Position numbers and translations under genes: made by a program
Notes under the pieces: model-generated
What the model saw: the letters and a program-made list of their open reading frames with translations, nothing else
The model's database searches: none
Told to the model about the DNA's origin: nothing
In this document: piece after piece, positions 9,102 through 17,150 of the stretch
Layout of the letters: each line of letters opens with the position of its first letter
How positions within the stretch are numbered: the first letter of the stretch is position 1
Origin: Microbacterium luticocti DSM 19459
GTDB taxonomy: Bacteria > Actinomycetota > Actinomycetes > Actinomycetales > Microbacteriaceae
DNA length: 64,000 nucleotides
NCBI RefSeq assembly: GCF_000422405.1
Contig: NZ_AULS01000002.1
Span: 186,001 to 250,000, forward strand
Direction of reading: 5' to 3'

Positions 9102-9384
9102 CATCGTCGTCGTCATCATCGTCATCGTCGTCCCCGGCCGGCGGCGGCGGGGCCGGGGGCACGACGACGGCGCCGCCGGACGGCCCCGCACCGGGCGTGG
9201 GCGACGGGGATGCCGGGGGCTGCGGCGTCGGTGTGTGCGTCGATGTGGGTGCGGGTGCGAGCGTCACGACGACCTCCGGCCCGAGTCGCGGCGGGGCCGT
9301 CGACAGGGCGAGATCGACCACCGCCCAGGCGCCCGCGGCCACCGCCACGGCCGCCGGGACCGCCGCCCACGCCCACCGCGCCAT
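9091..9384 (-). CDS. Small membrane-anchored Pro-rich protein with a poly-aspartate tail
   Basis: A 97-residue protein with an N-terminal hydrophobic helix (residues about 4-27, Ala/Val/Trp-rich), a Thr/Pro-rich linker and a C terminus of 13 consecutive aspartates. It belongs to no family I recognise. Topology suggests a signal anchor with the acidic tail outside the membrane. It overlaps the start of the histidine kinase gene by about 11 nt and is the first gene of the operon, so it may present a cation-binding or charge-sensing tail to the kinase; that role is inference. An alternative GTG start at 9441 would add 19 residues. Confidence 0.65.
   Translation of the reverse strand: MARWAWAAVPAAVAVAAGAWAVVDLALSTAPPRLGPEVVVTLAPAPTSTHTPTPQPPASPSPTPGAGPSGGAVVVPPAPPPPAGDDDDDDDDDDDDD
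9094..9132 (-). repeat. GAY trinucleotide tract coding the 13-Asp tail
   Basis: Thirteen aspartate codons in a row (mixture of GAC and GAT on the minus strand). The same bases, in another frame, encode the Met/Thr-rich start region of the histidine kinase gene. Such a tract can change length by slippage in steps of three without frameshifting either gene. Confidence 0.9.
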
Positions 9385-9459
9385 GCGCTCCAGTCTGCCC
9401 GAGCGGCTCGCCGCGGCCGCACAGAGTAAGGAAAGTCTCACACCGGTCCGCGACCGCCC

Positions 9460-10650
9460 CTACAACCCGAGCGCGTCGAGCGCGTCGAACAGGCCGGTGC
9501 GCCACCAGGCGTAGTCGTGGCCGCCGGTGTACCACCGGGTGTCGACCTCGGCGCCGGCCGAGGTCGCAGCGGCGGCGAACGCCTCAGCGCCGGCGATCAT
9601 GCCGTGCTCTTCGGTGCCGGCCTGCACCACGAACCGGCCGCCCACCCGCGCCGACGCGAGCGCCGCGACCAGGTCGCCGGTCTGTGCGGCGTCGGGCCGG
9701 GTCCGCACGTCGTCGGCGCGGAAGTGGAACGATCCGGACTGCACGATCGCGGTCTGTGCGATCTCGGGCGCCAGGCACACGGCCAGCGCGGCCGCGAGCC
9801 CGCCGTAGCTCTGCCCGGCCACGACGGTGGCCGCGGCATCCCACCGGCCGATCACCTCGCCGACGGCGGGGACGATCTTCTCGCGCAGGTACGGCAGCAG
9901 CCGGTCCGGATGCGGCAGCAGCCGCGACCGGCGCTCGCGCGATCCCGCCGGCACGAGCACCGTCGTCGGCCACCGTCGCCGCCGGGCGAGCGCCGCGGCG
10001 ATGCCCAGCTGCTCCCACCACTGCCCGTCGAACAGCACGAGCACCTCGGGCAGGTCACCGTGCACGACGGTCAGCGGCACCTCGCCGGCGCACACCGTCG
10101 TGACCGGCGGCGGGTCGACCGGGTCCGGTGCGAACGCCGGATGCTGCGGGGCTTTCGGCATCGTCAGCACCGACGAGGTGGTGCCCAGCGGGTTGGGCAG
10201 CGTGTCGGGGTTGCGCGGATCGGGCCGGCCGAGTGAATGGATCCGCAGCCACCCGTCGCGGGTGCGTCCGGCGTCGCGCGGCAGGTGCACGGCGGCGGCG
10301 AACCGGTAGCTCACGCACAGCTCCGGCGGCAGCAGGTAGGTCAGCGCATGCACGCCGCCGCCGACCGGTTCGAGCAGCGCGGGCCGGATGTCGTCGCGGT
10401 GCCCGTCGGTGACCCCGTTCAGGTGCACCATGACCTCGTGCCCCGGCTCGGCGTCGGCCGCGAACGTGACCGGGTGCAGCATACGCCCGTCGTGCACGAC
10501 CGCATCGCCGATCACCGGCCAGGTCGCGCTGATCTGTTCGGGGCGGATGCCGCGGCGCAGCCGCCGGTGCGCGTCACTGTCCGCACGCACCGGTCCCCCG
10601 CCGTCCGCGCGCGGCACGCCCCGCACCGGGTCGGCTTCGGCGACGCTCAT
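9460..10650 (-). CDS. Fes-like siderophore esterase (alpha/beta hydrolase)
   Basis: A 396-residue enterochelin-esterase-like protein: an N-terminal Fes-specific beta-sandwich domain (LMVHLNGVTD and a segment rich in aromatic residues) and a C-terminal alpha/beta hydrolase with the nucleophile motif GQSYGG and a late histidine in GGHDYAWW. In this family the enzyme hydrolyses ester bonds of imported ferric catecholate siderophores to release iron in the cytoplasm. No signal peptide is seen, which fits that place of action. Its ATG overlaps the stop of the ATPase gene (ATGA), making it the last gene of the iron-uptake operon. Confidence 0.85.
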   Translation of the reverse strand: MSVAEADPVRGVPRADGGGPVRADSDAHRRLRRGIRPEQISATWPVIGDAVVHDGRMLHPVTFAADAEPGHEVMVHLNGVTDGHRDDIRPALLEPVGGGVHALTYLLPPELCVSYRFAAAVHLPRDAGRTRDGWLRIHSLGRPDPRNPDTLPNPLGTTSSVLTMPKAPQHPAFAPDPVDPPPVTTVCAGEVPLTVVHGDLPEVLVLFDGQWWEQLGIAAALARRRRWPTTVLVPAGSRERRSRLLPHPDRLLPYLREKIVPAVGEVIGRWDAAATVVAGQSYGGLAAALAVCLAPEIAQTAIVQSGSFHFRADDVRTRPDAAQTGDLVAALASARVGGRFVVQAGTEEHGMIAGAEAFAAAATSAGAEVDTRWYTGGHDYAWWRTGLFDALDALGL

Positions 10651-11513
10651 GCCGCACCGTCCGCGATCGGGCCCGGCCACGCGGCATCCGGGTCGACCGC
10701 CTCGGTCGCCGTGTCGGACACCGCCCACCCGGCCAGCGGCACGACCATCGGGGTGCCGGTCACCGGATCGGGCAGCACCCGGGCGCGCAGCCCGAAGACC
10801 CGCTCGATCAGCGCCGCGTCGACGAGACCGGCCGGATCGCCCTGCGCGACGATCGCCCCCTCGCGCATCGCGACCAGGTGCGTGGCGTAGCGGCACGCCT
10901 GGTTGATGTCGTGCAGCACCGCGACGATGGTGCGCCCGGCCGCGTGCAGACGCCGGCACAGCTCGAGCACCTCGACCTGGTGGGCCATGTCGAGGAACGT
11001 GGTGGGTTCGTCCAGCAACAGGATGCCGGTGCCCTGCGCGAGCGTCATCGCCAGCAGCACGCGCTGCCGCTGCCCGCCCGACAGCTCGTCGACGTGCCGG
11101 CCGGCGAGGTCTGCCACGCCGGTGACCCGCAACGCCTCGTCGACGGCGTCGGCGTCGGCACTCGTCCACTGCCGCAGCAGCCGCTGGTGCGGAAAGCGCC
11201 CGCGGGCGACCAGGTCGGTGACTGCGATGCCGTCGGGCGTGGCCACCTGCTGCGGCAGCAGCGCCAGCCGCCGGGCCACCTCACGGCTGCGCAGGTCACC
11301 GATCGGTGTGCCGTCGAGCCGCACCTGCCCGGCCTGCGGTGTCAGCAGACGTGCCAGCGCCCGCAGCAGGGTCGACTTGCCGCAGGCGTTGGGTCCCGCG
11401 ATCACGGTGAATCCGCCGTCGGGGATCGCCAGATCCAGGTCGGGCACCACGGTCCGCCCGTCGTACGCCAGCCGGACCCCGTGCGCACTCAGTCGTGCGT
11501 CCGTTCCGTCCAT
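10647..11513 (-). CDS. Iron-siderophore ABC transporter ATP-binding protein (FecE/FepC-like)
   Basis: A 288-residue ABC ATPase. Walker A is GPNACGKST (Cys in place of the usual Gly), Q-loop LLPQQVATP, signature LSGGQRQR, Walker B ILLLDEPTTFLD and the switch histidine in VLHDINQACR. It powers the two FecCD-type permeases encoded upstream. A C-terminal extension of about 30 residues follows the ABC domain. I used the ATG at 11513 because homology begins just after it; a GTG at 11546, 17 bp behind the permease stop and preceded by GGGGAC, is a real alternative. Confidence 0.92.
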   Translation of the reverse strand: MDGTDARLSAHGVRLAYDGRTVVPDLDLAIPDGGFTVIAGPNACGKSTLLRALARLLTPQAGQVRLDGTPIGDLRSREVARRLALLPQQVATPDGIAVTDLVARGRFPHQRLLRQWTSADADAVDEALRVTGVADLAGRHVDELSGGQRQRVLLAMTLAQGTGILLLDEPTTFLDMAHQVEVLELCRRLHAAGRTIVAVLHDINQACRYATHLVAMREGAIVAQGDPAGLVDAALIERVFGLRARVLPDPVTGTPMVVPLAGWAVSDTATEAVDPDAAWPGPIADGAA

Positions 11514-11562
11514 CGCCGTCTTCTCTCCCCCGGTCCGGTCGGTCACGTCGTCCCCTTCCCCC

Positions 11563-12603
11563 TCAGCGCCCGCGCCCGAGCAGCCACAACAGGTACACCC
11601 CGCCGAGCACACCGGTGACCAGTCCCACCGGTGCCGACAGGTCCAACGGCAGGTGTTGTGAGATCAGGTCGGCGGCCACCAGCAGCACCGCGCCCATCGC
11701 GGCCGACCCGGCGATCGCCACCGACGTGGACCGGCCGATGCGGGTGACCAGCTGGGGGGCGGCCAGCGCGACGAACGCGATCGGCCCGGCGGTGGCGGTC
11801 GCGAACGCGGCCAGCGCGACCGCGACCGACAGGGTCGTCAGCCGCAGCGCCCCGACCTGCACCCCCACCTGCCGGGCCTGGTCGTCACCGAGCTCGAGCA
11901 CCGCCAGCGCACGCCGGGCAACCAGCAACACCGGAACCAGCACCACGACGGCGAGCACCGTGGGCAGAACCTCGGGCCAGCCGCGGGCGTTGAGCGTGCC
12001 GACCAGCCAGATCTGCGCGGCGATCGCCTCGTCGCGCTGGCTGTGCGTCATGAGCAGGTCGTTGACCGCCGCCAGCAGCGCGCCGGTGCCGATGCCCACC
12101 AGCACGATGCGGTAGCCGCCACCGACGCCGCCGCGCAGACTCAGCATCCCGACGGTGACGGCGGTGAGCGCACCGCCGGCGACTGCGGCCAGCGCCACCG
12201 CGAGAGGCGGTGCGTCGAACACGAGGATCGCGACGATGGCACCGGTGGCCGCCCCGGTGATGAAGCCGATGACATCAGGCGAGCCGAGCGGATTGCGTGT
12301 GACGGACTGGAACACCGCTCCGCTGACCCCGAGCGCCGCTCCGACGGCGACACCGGCGACGAGCCGTGGCATCCGGATCATGCCGATCACCCGTTCGACG
12401 GCGGGCTCGGCGTGCCCGGTGGCCGCCGCCCACAGATCGGCCGGGGCGATGTCGAACGTGCCGGTCAGCAGCACGGCGATCCCCAGCGGCACCAGCAGCA
12501 GGGTCAGGATGCCGCAGGTGATCGCCGGGCGCCGCCGCCAGCGCAGCGACACCCGGCCGCCGCGGCTGCGCCACACGTGCGCATCGTGCTCGACGGTCGC
12601 CAT
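11563..12603 (-). CDS. FecCD-family siderophore permease (second subunit)
   Basis: A 346-residue membrane protein with about ten hydrophobic segments. Family markers are RMPRLVAGVAVGAALGVSG, QSVTRNPLGSPDVIGF and, near the C terminus, GPIAFVALAAPQLVTRI, which are the ATPase-coupling and pore regions of BtuC/FecCD permeases. It pairs with the upstream permease to form a heterodimer. Its ATG shares one base with the stop of that gene (TGATG). Confidence 0.93.
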   Translation of the reverse strand: MATVEHDAHVWRSRGGRVSLRWRRRPAITCGILTLLLVPLGIAVLLTGTFDIAPADLWAAATGHAEPAVERVIGMIRMPRLVAGVAVGAALGVSGAVFQSVTRNPLGSPDVIGFITGAATGAIVAILVFDAPPLAVALAAVAGGALTAVTVGMLSLRGGVGGGYRIVLVGIGTGALLAAVNDLLMTHSQRDEAIAAQIWLVGTLNARGWPEVLPTVLAVVVLVPVLLVARRALAVLELGDDQARQVGVQVGALRLTTLSVAVALAAFATATAGPIAFVALAAPQLVTRIGRSTSVAIAGSAAMGAVLLVAADLISQHLPLDLSAPVGLVTGVLGGVYLLWLLGRGR

Positions 12604-13643
12604 CACAGCCTCATCAGCCGGCGTCGGCGGGCGAGCAGGATGAACACCGGCGCCCCGATCAGGGCGGTCACGATCGAGGTCTCGAGCTCGTCGGGCGGCA
12701 GCAGCACACGGCCGATCACGTCGGCGCCGAGCACGAGGATCGCGGCGGCCAGGGCCGACAGCGGCAGGATGCGGCGGTAGTCGGGGCCGACCAGCAGCCG
12801 CACGCCCAGCGGCGCGACCAGGCCGACGAAACCGATCGGCCCCGCCACCGCGGTGGCCGTGCCGGCCAGCAGCACCACCAGCACCGCCCCGGCCACCAGC
12901 ACGCGCTGCGGGGCCGCCCCGAGCGCCGTCGCGGTGTCGCGGCCGAGGGCGACCGCGTTGAACGAGCGCCCGAGGGCGACCGCCACCAGGATCGCCGGCA
13001 CGGTCAGGGCCAGCGCGGGGGCGATCAGGTCGGGTCCACGTCCCTGCACCGAGCCGACGGCCCAGTGCCGGAACGTGTCGAACACGCCGGGATAGTTCAG
13101 CAGCAGCGCGTTGGTGTACGCGCCGAGCGTGACCGCCAACGCGGCGCCGGCCAGGGTGAGGCGGACCGGGTCGGCGCCGCGGCCGAAGACGCCGCCGAGG
13201 GCGGCGACGATGACGGATGCCGCGGCCGCGCCCCCGAACGAGAACAGGAACGAGCCGGTGGTGCCCCACAGCCCGCCGGTGGCGGCGATGCCGGTGGCGG
13301 CCGCGGCGGCGGCACCGGCGTTCACGCCCAGGATGCCCGGCTCGGCGAGCGGGTTGCGGGTGAGGGCCTGCATGATGCACCCGGCCACCCCGAGCGCGGC
13401 GCCGACTGTGACGGCCAGCACGGTGCGCGGCACGCGCAGCTCGGTGACGACCAGGTGCGCGGTGTCGGTGGCATCCGGTGCCACCAGCGCCTGCCACACG
13501 AGAGCCGGCGGGATGTCACGGGACCCGACCAGCAGGCTGAGCACCGCGCACGCGGCCAGCAGCGCGAGCCCCGTGATCGCGATGAGCACCCGGCCGCGCG
13601 CGGTGCTGCGGGCGACCGGCCCGGCGGCGGCGATCGAGATCAC
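12603..13643 (-). CDS. FecCD-family siderophore permease (first subunit)
   Basis: A 346-residue BtuC/FecCD permease with about ten transmembrane segments. Diagnostic stretches are RVPRTVLAVTVGAALGVAGC, QALTRNPLAEPGILG and GPIGFVGLVAPLGVRLLVG. It starts with GTG, overlapping the stop of the binding-lipoprotein gene by four bases (GTGA). Together with the second permease, the ATPase and the binding protein it makes a complete ferric-siderophore importer. Confidence 0.93.
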   Translation of the reverse strand: MISIAAAGPVARSTARGRVLIAITGLALLAACAVLSLLVGSRDIPPALVWQALVAPDATDTAHLVVTELRVPRTVLAVTVGAALGVAGCIMQALTRNPLAEPGILGVNAGAAAAAATGIAATGGLWGTTGSFLFSFGGAAAASVIVAALGGVFGRGADPVRLTLAGAALAVTLGAYTNALLLNYPGVFDTFRHWAVGSVQGRGPDLIAPALALTVPAILVAVALGRSFNAVALGRDTATALGAAPQRVLVAGAVLVVLLAGTATAVAGPIGFVGLVAPLGVRLLVGPDYRRILPLSALAAAILVLGADVIGRVLLPPDELETSIVTALIGAPVFILLARRRRLMRL

Positions 13644-14644
13644 GTGAAGTCGGACTCGACGGTGTCGACGATCTGCGAGGCGCTGTAGTAGTCGATGCGG
13701 AACGAGGTCGGTCCGAGCGGGTGGATCTGCCCGGCCTTCACCGCGGGCGCATTGGCCAGCACGGGGGTCTTCGCCAGGTCGGCCGCGGTCTTCTCGTCGC
13801 CGCTGATGACGAACACGACCGATCCGGTCAGGGCGGTGGTGGCGTTCTCGATCGACAGGAACGCGAAGTCGTCGCGCTTCTTCTCACTGAGGTCGGCGCC
13901 GTCGGGAGCACCGACGATGTCGAAGCCGAGGGCCGTCAGCAGTTCGGCGTGCGCACCGCCGGGCTTGGCGAACGCGGTCTGACCCGAGGTGCCGTTCCAC
14001 ACCACGGCGTTGGCGGTGCCGCCGGGCACGGTGATCTTCGCGGCCACGTCGGCGACGCGCTTGTCGAAGCCGGCGACGAGGTCTGCGGCATCCTGCTCGT
14101 GCCCGGTCGCCTCGCCCAGGGTCTCGGCCAGCTGCTGCCAGCTCTCGTCGCCGTAGTTCAGCACGATGGTGGGGGCGATCTTCGACAGCTTCTCGTACTG
14201 ATCGGCGGTCGCATCCGCCCCGGTGGACGAGACGACGATCAGGTCGGGCGCGGCGGCGATGATCGCCTCTTCGTCGAACTCGAGGTTGGGGTAGAGCGAG
14301 GTCACGCCGCGGTCGTGGGCGACGTCGGCCCACTGGCTGAAGAAGCCCTGCGTGTCGGTGATGTCGCTCGGCGTGGTCGTGGCGGTGGCGGTCACCGGCG
14401 CGTCGATGGCCAGCAGCGTTCCGGTCAGCGTGATCGAGGTCGACACGATGTTCGCAGGCTTCGCCGGGATCTCGGTGGTTCCGGCCTCGTGCGCGATGGT
14501 GCGCGGCCACCCCGCGTCAGCGGTGCCCGAGCCGGTGGAGGCCGGGTCGGTCGTGGCGGGCGCGGATGCGGCGGCGCAGCCGCCCAGGACCAGGGCGAGC
14601 GCGGCGGCGCTCGCGGCGACGAGGGTTCTCAGACGCGTATGCAT
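13640..14644 (-). CDS. Ferric-siderophore substrate-binding lipoprotein (FepB/FecB-like)
   Basis: A 334-residue secreted lipoprotein: signal peptide with lipobox LVLGGC (lipidated Cys23), then a TroA/FepB-fold domain with TTEIPAKPANIVSTS, PNLEFDEEAIIAAAPDLIVV and the C-terminal PTSFRIDYYSASQIVD. It captures an iron-loaded siderophore at the cell surface and hands it to the permeases. Start ATG at 14644 has AAGGAG five bases upstream. An iron box lies 34-52 bp in front of it, so expression should rise when iron is scarce. Confidence 0.92.
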   Translation of the reverse strand: MHTRLRTLVAASAAALALVLGGCAAASAPATTDPASTGSGTADAGWPRTIAHEAGTTEIPAKPANIVSTSITLTGTLLAIDAPVTATATTTPSDITDTQGFFSQWADVAHDRGVTSLYPNLEFDEEAIIAAAPDLIVVSSTGADATADQYEKLSKIAPTIVLNYGDESWQQLAETLGEATGHEQDAADLVAGFDKRVADVAAKITVPGGTANAVVWNGTSGQTAFAKPGGAHAELLTALGFDIVGAPDGADLSEKKRDDFAFLSIENATTALTGSVVFVISGDEKTAADLAKTPVLANAPAVKAGQIHPLGPTSFRIDYYSASQIVDTVESDFT

Positions 14645-14677
14645 GGGACTCCTTGCTGTGGGGACGTCCCTTCCAGG

Positions 14678-14696
14678 TTAGGTATGCCTATCCTCA
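14678..14696. promoter_or_regulatory. IdeR/DtxR-type iron box
   Basis: The 19-mer TTAGGTATGCCTATCCTCA agrees with the known IdeR consensus (TTAGGTTAGGCTAACCTAA, W and S degenerate) at about 16 of 19 positions and is partly palindromic. It sits between the divergent binding-lipoprotein and AraC genes; on the plus strand it would cover the -35 region of a TAGAAT -10 (14706-14711) in front of the AraC gene. Expected to repress both genes with iron bound. Confidence 0.8.
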
Positions 14697-14743
14697 ACTC
14701 ATCGCTAGAATCGGACAGTCGATATCGCGAACCGGACACCGAG

Positions 14744-15469
14744 ATGACCTCAGCCCCCCACCCCGCGCACGTGCCGCTGTCGGACGTGCGGCTGGTCGAT
14801 GCCGTCACCCATGTGCACGACGCCGACGAGCTGACCTGGGTGGTGGCGGGCGCCTGCACGATCGAGGCGTCCGGTCGTCGCTGGCGCATCGACACCGCCA
14901 CGACGCTGCGGATCCCGGCCGGACTGCAGCACCGTGTGGTGCCGCGACCGGACTCGATCGTGTTCCCGCTGCTGTTCCCCGCCGGGCTCGGCGGCGGGGC
15001 GAACGCGCAGCTGGTCGCACGGACGCCCGCACTCGAGGCCTGTGCCCGCGTGCTGCTGCAGCCCGGGCTCGCGACGCCGCAGGCGGTCGCGTGCGCACGG
15101 GATGCGGCATCCCGCCTGCTGCGCAGCGACGACGCGAGCGCGGTGCCGCTGCCCCGGGACGCCCGGGTGCGCGCGCTGGCGCAGGCGATCGTCGACGCCC
15201 CCGCGCACCCGGCGCCGCTGGATGAGCTGGCTCGTCGCGCTCACATGAGCGGCCGCACCGTGCAGCGGCACTTCCGTCGCGACACCGGGCTGAGCTTCGG
15301 CGCCTGGCGCGCCGAGGTGCGGCTGGCGCACGCGCGGCGGCTGCTTCAGGCCGGTCACTCCGTGGCCGCCGCCGCCCGCGCGGCCGGGTACCTCAGCACG
15401 AGCGCGTTCGTCGCCGCGTTCCGCCGCCGGCACGGCGTGACGCCCGGAACCCTTGCCCCGCCCCCCTGA
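14744..15469 (+). CDS. AraC-family transcriptional regulator
   Basis: A 241-residue regulator with an N-terminal cupin-like sensor segment (VTHVHDADELTWVVAG, a His-rich strand) and a C-terminal AraC double helix-turn-helix (LDELARRAHMSGRTVQRHF and the second helix pair VAAAARAAGYLSTSAFVAAF). It is divergent from the siderophore operon across the iron box, so it is probably an activator of siderophore uptake responding to the siderophore or to iron, as PchR-like regulators do. The ATG at 14744 has only a weak ribosome-binding site. Confidence 0.88.
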   Translation: MTSAPHPAHVPLSDVRLVDAVTHVHDADELTWVVAGACTIEASGRRWRIDTATTLRIPAGLQHRVVPRPDSIVFPLLFPAGLGGGANAQLVARTPALEACARVLLQPGLATPQAVACARDAASRLLRSDDASAVPLPRDARVRALAQAIVDAPAHPAPLDELARRAHMSGRTVQRHFRRDTGLSFGAWRAEVRLAHARRLLQAGHSVAAAARAAGYLSTSAFVAAFRRRHGVTPGTLAPPP

Positions 15470-15564
15470 GCGCGAGGCGCACGTCGAACACGCGCGGGAT
15501 GCACCTTCGACGCGCTGTCTCCGAATCGTCACCGCCTCACGACCCGCACCCGCCGCGCCCGACG

Positions 15565-15570
15565 TAGGCT
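15565..15570 (+). promoter_or_regulatory. TAGGCT -10 element, leaderless start of the molybdopterin oxidoreductase
   Basis: TAGGCT ends six bases before the GTG start at 15577 and no Shine-Dalgarno sequence is present, so the transcript probably begins at or next to the start codon. Confidence 0.55.
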
Positions 15571-15576
15571 CGCCCC

Positions 15577-17136
15577 GTGAACGCCTCCACCACGCTGCGC
15601 GCCGCCGCGGCCGGAGTCGCCGCGGTCGTGCTCGGCGCGGGGCTCGGCGAGCTGACGGCCGCGGCGTTCGCTCCGGCGTCGAGCCCGTTCGCCGCGATCG
15701 GCGCCGTGCTCATCGACATCGCACCGGGCTGGGCGAAAGAGTCCGCGATCAGCCTGTTCGGCACCGCCGACAAGACCGCCCTGCTGGTCGCCATCGCCGT
15801 CGTGCTGCTCGTGGTCGCGGCCGTTCTGGGCGTGCTCGAGGCCCGGTTCCGCCGCGTCGGCGCGCTGCTGTGCGGCGCACTGGGTGTGATCGGCGTGGTG
15901 GCCGCGGTGACGCGGCCGGATGCCGGGGGTCTCGCGCCCGCTCCGTCGATCGTCGCCGGTCTGGCTGCTGCGCTCGCGATCGGTTCCCTGGTCCGTCGCG
16001 CGAAGTCGCTCGCGCCGGAACCCGCGCCGGACCCCATCGGCCCCGGCCGGACCGACGCACCGCGCGACCCCGACAGGCGCCGGTTCTTCGCGTGGACCGG
16101 TGCCGCCGCCCTGGTGGGCGTGGCCGCCGCGGTCGGCGGCACGCTGCTGCAGGCCGGGTCGCGTGCGGCCGGCGCCGTCCGCTCGGCGCTGCGCCTGCCG
16201 GCCCCGGTGGCTCCGGCGCCCGCCATCCCCGACGGCGCCGAGCTGCGCATCGCCGGGCTCGCCCCGCTGGTCACCCCGAACGACCGGTTCTACCGCATCG
16301 ACACCGCACTGCTGGTGCCGCAGATCGACCCCGCCAAATGGTCACTGCGCGTGCACGGCATGGTCGAGCATCCGTTCACCCTCAGCTGGGACGAGCTGCT
16401 GAAGCTGCCGATGCGGGAAAGCTACGCGACGCTCACGTGCGTGTCGAACGAGGTGGGCGGCGACCTGATCGGCAACGCGAAGTGGCTCGGGCACCCGATC
16501 CGCGAGCTGCTCGCCCGCGCCCGGCCGCACGCCGACGCCGACATGGTGCTGTCCCGATCGGTCGACGGGTTCACCGCATCCACCCCGCTGGACGCGCTCA
16601 CCGACGACCGCGACGCGATCCTGGCGATCGGCATGAACGGTGAGCCGCTGCCGATGGCGCACGGCTTTCCGGTGCGGATGGTGGTGCCGGGGCTGTACGG
16701 CTACGTGTCGGCGACGAAGTGGGTGGTCGACCTCGAGGTCACCCGGTTCGATGCGGCGACGGCGTTCTGGACGACGCAGGGCTGGGCGCCGCGCGGTCCG
16801 ATCAAGCTCGCATCGCGCATCGACGTGCCCCGGCGCGGGTCGAGCGTGCCGGCCGGCGACACCGTGATCGCCGGGGTCGCCTGGCAGCAGCATGTCGGGG
16901 TGTCGGCGGTGGAGGTGTCGGTGGATGGCGCACCCTGGCAGCGCGCGCAGCTGGCGCCCGCGATCTCGGCCGACACCTGGGTGCAGTGGCACCTGCCGTG
17001 GCGCGCCGCCCCGGGCGACCACGACATCCGGTGCCGGGCGATCAGTCGCACCGGTCAGGTGCAGACCGCGCAGCAGGCGCCGCCCGCACCGGACGGAGCG
17101 ACCGGGTGGGATCAGGTCACGGTGCACGTGACCTGA
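15577..17136 (+). CDS. Membrane-anchored molybdopterin-dependent oxidoreductase (sulfite-oxidase/YedY fold)
   Basis: A 519-residue protein: about four transmembrane helices in residues 1-150, a Tat-like DRRRFFAW segment before another hydrophobic helix near 175, then an oxidoreductase Moco domain outside the membrane. The molybdenum ligand is Cys288 in TLTCVSNEVGG; HGFPVRMVVPGLYG and the C-terminal Ig-like dimerisation domain follow. Such membrane-fused forms are common in actinobacteria; the substrate is not known. Starts with GTG behind a TAGGCT box. It converges on rocD with only 14 bp between, around the palindrome GACCCGGGTC. Confidence 0.88.
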   Translation: MNASTTLRAAAAGVAAVVLGAGLGELTAAAFAPASSPFAAIGAVLIDIAPGWAKESAISLFGTADKTALLVAIAVVLLVVAAVLGVLEARFRRVGALLCGALGVIGVVAAVTRPDAGGLAPAPSIVAGLAAALAIGSLVRRAKSLAPEPAPDPIGPGRTDAPRDPDRRRFFAWTGAAALVGVAAAVGGTLLQAGSRAAGAVRSALRLPAPVAPAPAIPDGAELRIAGLAPLVTPNDRFYRIDTALLVPQIDPAKWSLRVHGMVEHPFTLSWDELLKLPMRESYATLTCVSNEVGGDLIGNAKWLGHPIRELLARARPHADADMVLSRSVDGFTASTPLDALTDDRDAILAIGMNGEPLPMAHGFPVRMVVPGLYGYVSATKWVVDLEVTRFDAATAFWTTQGWAPRGPIKLASRIDVPRRGSSVPAGDTVIAGVAWQQHVGVSAVEVSVDGAPWQRAQLAPAISADTWVQWHLPWRAAPGDHDIRCRAISRTGQVQTAQQAPPAPDGATGWDQVTVHVT

Positions 17137-17150
17137 TCCCGACCCGGGTC

